From: Robiginitalea sp. SC105
GTDB lineage: Bacteria; Bacteroidota; Bacteroidia; Flavobacteriales; Flavobacteriaceae
Direction of reading: 5' to 3'
DNA: 64,000 nucleotides
Assembly (NCBI RefSeq): GCF_014243345.1
Contig: NZ_JACLZF010000002.1
Location: 434,001 to 498,000 of the forward strand
Positions 59,476 through 64,000 of the stretch are shown piece after piece. The notes under the pieces were generated by a model. It did not search any database and had not been told where the DNA came from. It was given only the letters and a program-made list of their open reading frames with translations. Every line of letters starts with the position of its first letter. Within the stretch, counting starts at the first letter, position 1. The position numbers and the translations under genes were made by a program.

Positions 59476-60690
59476 ATGAGTCGTTTTATATACCTCCTGT
59501 TTGCAGCCGCTTTCCTTTTCTGTTCCTGCACTTCCGACGATAACAACCCGGGGGTTGGTGAAAATATCATTGTTCCCGTTACCTATTCCTTTGAGAGAAA
59601 TGGCGTTTCCACCGTCGATTTCAGCGGGCAGACCACCCGCCTGCTCATGGGGGAGGAACTTGGGGATGCTCTAAAGGATCCTGCCCGGACCCTGGGGGAG
59701 CTTCGCGCCATGTACGGGCACCAGGCAGGTAACGCGGATTTCGGTAACGCGGACCTGAATGCTTCCGACAAAAACCTCAAATCAAAAACTGCTGCATCCG
59801 CCGACTACTACACTGCCAACGCTGCCGAACAGGCCGAAGTCCGAGCGGATTTTGAGAATTGGATCGAAGCCCAGGTCACTGAGGTATATCCCAACTGGAA
59901 CAACCTGGCAACCCCCGGGCAGGCCGGGCAGCTGGCCGACGGTACATCGACGCGGTACGTGGATGCCAGGGGGCTGGAAATGGACCAATTGGTGCTCAAG
60001 GGCATGCTCGGGGCCGTGATGACGGACCAGGCCCTGAACAACTACCTGAGCGAACAGGTCCTGGATGCGGGGAGCAACAGGGCCGACCAGGAAGCTGGTG
60101 TACCCGAAGCGGGCAAGTCCTATGCGACGATGGAACATAAATGGGATGAGGCCTACGGGTATGTTTATGGATTGAATGCGGACCCGGCTAATCCCAACCA
60201 GGACCTGGGAGCAGATGAGTTCCTCAACAAATATGTGGGGCGCGTCGAAAGCGACCCGGACTTTTCCGGGATCGCCGAAGACCTGTTCCAGGCTTTCAAA
60301 CTGGGCCGTGCTGCCCTGGTTGGCGGCGATTATGAACTCCGCGACGAGCAGGCAGAATTAATCCGCGAAAAAATTTCAGAAATCATCGGTATACGGGCAG
60401 TATATTACCTGATCGCGGCAAAAACGGAACTGGAGAAACCCGAGCCCTCCTTCGGCACCGTTTTCCATGACCTTTCGGAAGCTTACGGGTTTATCTACAG
60501 CCTGCAGTTTACCCGGAAACCGGATGCGGCAGCACCCTATTTCAGCCGGGCCGAGGTAGGGATGTTCCTCGATGACCTAATGGACGATGGCCCCAACGGA
60601 TTATGGGATGTCGAACCCCTGACCCTGGAGGAGCTGGCCGGCAGCATTGCCTCCCGTTTTGAATTCACCGTTTCCCAGGCAGGCAGTTAA
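59476..60690 (+). CDS. DUF4856 family lipoprotein
   Basis: 404 residues with a short lipoprotein signal (FLFCSC, Cys16/18). The domain covers the mature part: FERNGVSTVDFSGQTTRLLMG near the start and HKWDEAYGYVYGL and LGRAALVGGDY later, helical overall. DUF4856 genes often sit beside imelysin genes, as here. Probably periplasm or outer-membrane facing; function undefined, iron-related by context. Confidence 0.92.
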   Translation: MSRFIYLLFAAAFLFCSCTSDDNNPGVGENIIVPVTYSFERNGVSTVDFSGQTTRLLMGEELGDALKDPARTLGELRAMYGHQAGNADFGNADLNASDKNLKSKTAASADYYTANAAEQAEVRADFENWIEAQVTEVYPNWNNLATPGQAGQLADGTSTRYVDARGLEMDQLVLKGMLGAVMTDQALNNYLSEQVLDAGSNRADQEAGVPEAGKSYATMEHKWDEAYGYVYGLNADPANPNQDLGADEFLNKYVGRVESDPDFSGIAEDLFQAFKLGRAALVGGDYELRDEQAELIREKISEIIGIRAVYYLIAAKTELEKPEPSFGTVFHDLSEAYGFIYSLQFTRKPDAAAPYFSRAEVGMFLDDLMDDGPNGLWDVEPLTLEELAGSIASRFEFTVSQAGS

Positions 60691-60764
60691 TTGTATTCCT
60701 GCCCAGGATTAATGACCCGACCGCCAGATTGTAAGTTATGTATCGCGTTAAAACACCCTTTGCA

Positions 60765-61895
60765 ATGAAAAAATCCATCCTTCTGCTCCTTGTACTGGCA
60801 GCAACCCTCTACGCCTGTTCGTCGGGTTCCACCGACCCGGATGGCGCGGGCAACGGCCCGGGCGGGAATGAAGTCCGTTTCGACCGGAGTGCCATGCTCG
60901 CGAACTGGGCAGACAATATCATCCTGCCTTCCTACAATGCCTTCCTGTCCAGCCATGCCAACCTGTCGGCGGCGATGCAAACGTTCCGGGCCAACCCGAC
61001 CCTTGAAAACCTCGTTGGGCTGCGCGAAAGCTGGCGGGCCTCCTACAAAAGCTGGCAACGGGTCGACTTGTTCGAAATCGGGCCCGCAGAAGAGGTGGGC
61101 CTGAGGCTGCAGGTGAATACCTACCCGGCCGATGTAGCGCTGATCGAATCACATGTGGCGGGCGGTTCCTACGACCTGGACCTGCCTTCAAACAGGGATT
61201 CCAAAGGGTTCCCGGCCCTGGATTACCTGCTGAATGGCCTGGGGGCTGACGATGCGGAAATCCTCCAGAAATTTATGGATGAACCTGCCTATGCCGCCTA
61301 CGCGGCAGACCTGATCGACGATATCGGTGCCCGCGTGAGCGGGGTCGTTTCTGTCTGGAACAATGGGTACCGGGACAGTTTTGTTGCGGCGGACGGGGCT
61401 ACGGCCACGGCCAGCGTGGACCGCTATGTCAATGACTTTATCTTTTATTACGAGCGGTTCCTGCGCGCCGGCAAACTGGGGATCCCCCTCGGTGTTTTTA
61501 CGGGCACCCCGGCACCCGAGACCCTGGAATCCTATTATCTCGAGGGCCTGGCCAACGAGTTGTTCCTGGAAGGCCTTGACGCCGTCCGGGATTTCTTTAA
61601 CGGCCGGCACTTCGGGAGTACAACCCAGGGGGAAAGCCTGGCTTCCTACCTGCGGGCGCTGAATACCGTAAAAGGGGGGGAGGCCCTGGATGCGCGAATC
61701 AATGCCCAGTTCAACGCGGCCCGTACCCTGGTCAGCGGTTTGGGCAGTTTCCAATCGGAAATCCTGATGAACAACCCCCCGATAGACATGCTCCAGGCGT
61801 ACGATGAGGTACAGGCAGCCGTGCCGCTCCTGAAGGTAGACATGGTTTCGGCCATGAGCATTTCCATCGACTTTGTAGATGCCGACGGGGACTGA
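60765..61895 (+). CDS. Imelysin-like lipoprotein (IrpA-like)
   Basis: 376 residues from ATG 60765 with a lipobox at Cys18 (LYAC). Two helical-bundle repeats are recognisable (LVGLRESWRASYKSWQRVDL and FEIGPAEEVGLRLQV). The GFPALD block (148-153) fits the IrpA subgroup, but the Gly-x-His-x-x-Glu motif used by classical imelysin for metal binding was not found. Likely an extracellular metal or heme-binding part. Stop overlaps the next start by one base. Confidence 0.88.
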   Translation: MKKSILLLLVLAATLYACSSGSTDPDGAGNGPGGNEVRFDRSAMLANWADNIILPSYNAFLSSHANLSAAMQTFRANPTLENLVGLRESWRASYKSWQRVDLFEIGPAEEVGLRLQVNTYPADVALIESHVAGGSYDLDLPSNRDSKGFPALDYLLNGLGADDAEILQKFMDEPAYAAYAADLIDDIGARVSGVVSVWNNGYRDSFVAADGATATASVDRYVNDFIFYYERFLRAGKLGIPLGVFTGTPAPETLESYYLEGLANELFLEGLDAVRDFFNGRHFGSTTQGESLASYLRALNTVKGGEALDARINAQFNAARTLVSGLGSFQSEILMNNPPIDMLQAYDEVQAAVPLLKVDMVSAMSISIDFVDADGD

Positions 61896-63259
61896 TGCGC
61901 GGGTTTCTGGAGGCATATTGCGAAAAATCGATCCAGGCCGCCCCATTGGCGGTCTTTCGCATTCTTTTTGGCCTGATGATGTTTGCGGGTATCGTACGCT
62001 TCTGGGCCTATGGCTGGATTGAGGCACGCTACCTGGATCCCGCCCTTCATTTTACCTATTATGGTTTTGAATGGGTGCAGCCCCTGGGGAACTGGACCTA
62101 TTTGCTTTTCGTCCTCTGCGGAGCTTCCGCCCTGATGATTGCCCTGGGCTGGAAGTACCGCCTGGCCTCCGTCCTTTTTTTCCTGTCCTTTACCTACATT
62201 GAATTGATGGACAAGACCACCTACCTGAACCATTACTATTTTATAAGCCTGGTGGCATTTCTGATGATTTTCCTCCCCGCAAACGCCTATTTCAGCCTGG
62301 ATGCCCGCTCGGAAAAATACCGCTTCCAGCGGGTCCCTGCCTGGACCGTGGACAGTATCAAACTGCTGCTCGCCCTGGTCTATATCCACGCGGGCCTGGC
62401 CAAGATCAATTCGGATTGGCTCCTGGAGGCCATGCCCCTGAAGATCTGGCTGCCGGCCCGGACCGGTATGCCGTTGATCGGTGGCCTGATGGGAAAGGAG
62501 TGGGTGCACTATGCCTTCAGTTGGGCAGGGATGCTCTATGACCTGAGTATCCCGTTCCTGTTGCTCTGGCGTCCCTCCCGGTGGCTGGCACTGGCACTTG
62601 TAGTCGTTTTCCACACCCTTACGGCTGTGCTTTTCCCCATCGGGCTGTTTCCCTATGTGATGATCGTCTCAGTCCTTGTTTTTTTCGAGCCCCGGCTGCA
62701 CCACCGGCTGTTGCAGGGGCTCTCCAATGTACTGGGCATCCGCAAGAGCCGCTTTGACAACGGCCGGGAATGGCGGCCCGGCAGTGTCATGGCGAACCGC
62801 TTCCGCATGGGGGTCCTGGGGCTCTTCTTTATCTGGCAATTGCTTCTTCCCTGGCGTTACCTTTGCTATCCCGGTGAACTTTTCTGGACGGAGGAGGGTT
62901 TCCGGTTTTCCTGGCGGGTCATGCTTATGGAAAAAACCGGTTACGCCCAGTTCAAGGTGGTGGAAAATGCTACCGGCAAGTGGTACTATGTAAACAATGC
63001 CGACTTCCTGACACCTTTCCAGGAAAAGCAAATGGGTTTCCAACCGGATTTTATCCTGGAATACGCCCGTTACCTGAAAGGGCATTTTGAAGCCCGGGGG
63101 GGTCAGGAAGTCGCCGTGTACGTGGATTGCTTCGTTTCCCTGAACGGGCGCCCCAGCCAGCGGTATATCGACCCGGGGGTGGACCTGGGACGGGAAAAAG
63201 AATCGTTTAGTCACAAAACCTGGATACTCCCATTCAATGATGAAATCAAAGGCCTTTAA
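61895..63259 (+). CDS. HTTM domain (VKGC-like) membrane protein
   Basis: 454 residues with about six to eight membrane helices. The HTTM pattern appears in AVFRILFGLMMFAGIVRFW, MDKTTYLNHYYFISLVAFLM, VYIHAGLAKINSDWL and a soluble C-terminal part (VAVYVDCFVSLNGRPSQ). Related to vitamin-K gamma-carboxylase, but carboxylation should not be assumed. It is coupled on both sides by overlap (one base upstream, about 20 downstream), so it belongs to the imelysin/TonB system. Confidence 0.9.
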   Translation: MRGFLEAYCEKSIQAAPLAVFRILFGLMMFAGIVRFWAYGWIEARYLDPALHFTYYGFEWVQPLGNWTYLLFVLCGASALMIALGWKYRLASVLFFLSFTYIELMDKTTYLNHYYFISLVAFLMIFLPANAYFSLDARSEKYRFQRVPAWTVDSIKLLLALVYIHAGLAKINSDWLLEAMPLKIWLPARTGMPLIGGLMGKEWVHYAFSWAGMLYDLSIPFLLLWRPSRWLALALVVVFHTLTAVLFPIGLFPYVMIVSVLVFFEPRLHHRLLQGLSNVLGIRKSRFDNGREWRPGSVMANRFRMGVLGLFFIWQLLLPWRYLCYPGELFWTEEGFRFSWRVMLMEKTGYAQFKVVENATGKWYYVNNADFLTPFQEKQMGFQPDFILEYARYLKGHFEARGGQEVAVYVDCFVSLNGRPSQRYIDPGVDLGREKESFSHKTWILPFNDEIKGL

Positions 63260-64000
63260 ATTAGTCCTGGTACTCCTCCTGAGCCAGGCAACATTTGCCC
63301 AATATACCCTGGAAGGCACGGTTTCTACCGGGTCGGGCGAACCCCTTGCTGGGGCGGAAGTTTATCTCCGTGGCCCCGGGATGTTGCAACCTACGGGCGC
63401 TGATGGCAGTTTCCGGTTTGAGGACCTGCCAGCGGGCAATTATTCCCTGGTGGCCTTCGCCTATGGCTACCGTGTCCTGGAACAACAGGTCGCGCTGGCC
63501 ACCAACCAGCGCCTCAGCCTGGAACTGGAGCTGCTGGGGGAAGAACTGCCGGAAGTGGTAGTTACCCGCGAAAGGGAACAGGTGCAGGCGCTCCAGCGGT
63601 TGAAAACCGTTGAGGGTACCGCCATTTATTCGGGTAAAAAATCGGAAGTGGTATTGGTGGAAAACCTCACGGCCAACCTGGCGGCCAACAACCCCCGCCA
63701 GATCTACAGCCAGGTAGTGGGATTGAACATCTTCGACTATGGGGACGGGGGCCTGCAACTGAATATCGGTGGCCGGGGCCTGGACCCGAACCGGACCGCG
63801 AACTTCAACGTTCGCCAGAACGGCTATGATATCAGTGCGGATGCCCTGGGATACCCGGAAAGCTATTATTCACCGCCAGCTGAGGCCCTGCGGCAAATAC
63901 AGGTAGTAAGGGGGGCAGCCTCCCTCCAGTACGGCCCCCAGTTCGGGGGTCTCCTGAATTTTAAATTCAAGGCTCCGAACCCGGAGAAAAAAGTGGAGTG
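63237..64000 (+). CDS. TonB-dependent receptor (3' end cut by window)
   Basis: At least 254 residues, open at the window edge. ATG 63237 or 63240; signal peptide (cleavage near TFAQ). Then a carboxypeptidase-regulatory-like domain (LEGTVSTGSGEPLAGAEVYL, about 22-100) and the plug domain (VVVTREREQVQALQRLKTVE, LNIGGRGLDPNRTANFNVRQ, IQVVRGAASLQYGPQFGG). This architecture imports iron complexes or similar through the outer membrane using TonB. Overlaps the HTTM gene. The substrate is inferred as iron-related from context. Confidence 0.93.
   Translation, partial: MMKSKAFKLVLVLLLSQATFAQYTLEGTVSTGSGEPLAGAEVYLRGPGMLQPTGADGSFRFEDLPAGNYSLVAFAYGYRVLEQQVALATNQRLSLELELLGEELPEVVVTREREQVQALQRLKTVEGTAIYSGKKSEVVLVENLTANLAANNPRQIYSQVVGLNIFDYGDGGLQLNIGGRGLDPNRTANFNVRQNGYDISADALGYPESYYSPPAEALRQIQVVRGAASLQYGPQFGGLLNFKFKAPNPEKKVE

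Noticed and set aside
1-64000. CRISPR arrays, tRNA or rRNA genes, transposons, prophage, riboswitches
   Set aside because: I looked for spaced repeats, cloverleaf-type segments, recombinases and known riboswitch cores and found none that I could support.

Overview
The window looks like chromosome from a GC-rich member of the Flavobacteriaceae (phylum Bacteroidota). The evidence is a set of lineage-typical genes: a DUF3276 Pur-alpha-like protein, an oversized NusB followed by a DUF1573 lipoprotein and YajC, a roughly 390-residue PurM, a DnaJ with a reduced zinc finger, and DUF4197, DUF1684, DUF4920 and DUF4856 proteins. Many upstream regions also carry the Bacteroidota promoter signature TAnnTTTG. 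Few flavobacteria are this GC-rich, so a marine Robiginitalea-like organism is my best guess; that is inference, not a database result. I saw no tRNA, rRNA, CRISPR array, transposase, integrase or prophage. The window is core metabolism and housekeeping with a few accessory pairs.

Layout. 1-3.4 kb: two glutamine synthetases of different families (GSII, cut by the window edge, and GSIII) transcribed away from one shared control region. 3.4-8.4 kb: purM, a secreted Rieske protein with apbE, then prfA and pyrF. 8.4-18 kb: secreted and lipoproteins, purU, the fused B12-dependent mutase icmF and an Lrp/AsnC regulator. 18-21.1 kb: porin, ammonium transporter and PII protein on the minus strand behind two GC-box palindromes that resemble the one between the glutamine synthetases. 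21.3-26 kb: crcB, two tiny membrane proteins, a MazG-like protein, ilvE, a DUF4920 protein, mnmD and an epimerase. 26-28 kb: grpE-dnaJ. 28-31.3 kb: a NatA/NatB-type ABC exporter and an MscS channel. 31.5-37.7 kb: a sigma-54 activator without a visible DNA-binding domain, PPK2, an M28 peptidase, a cyclophilin-FKBP fusion and a 1-Cys peroxiredoxin. 37.8-45 kb: DinB-like, GNAT, thioredoxin-like, SBF transporter, acyltransferase, M14 peptidase and DUF3276 genes. 45-49 kb: MsbA-like ABC exporter divergent from nusB-DUF1573-yajC. 49-55 kb: a MocA-type oxidoreductase, a TPR-linked adenylate cyclase and pepT. 55-59.3 kb: pyrD, a lower-GC GNAT/BKACE pair, a Dabb protein and an HMG-CoA-lyase-like enzyme. 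59.4-64 kb: a probable iron-regulated operon (DUF4856 lipoprotein, imelysin-like lipoprotein, HTTM/VKGC-like membrane protein, TonB-dependent receptor cut by the window edge).

How the genes work together. Nitrogen assimilation is the clearest theme: ammonium entry (porin, Amt), nitrogen sensing (PII) and two ammonium-fixing enzymes, linked by a candidate common operator. The second theme is the 3' iron operon, with a good TTTG-N19-TATATTTG promoter next to AT-rich palindromes that look like metal-repressor sites. The least explained items are the lower-GC BKACE-GNAT pair, the secreted Rieske-ApbE pair, the pseudo-esterase at 15.8 kb and several orphan secreted proteins.
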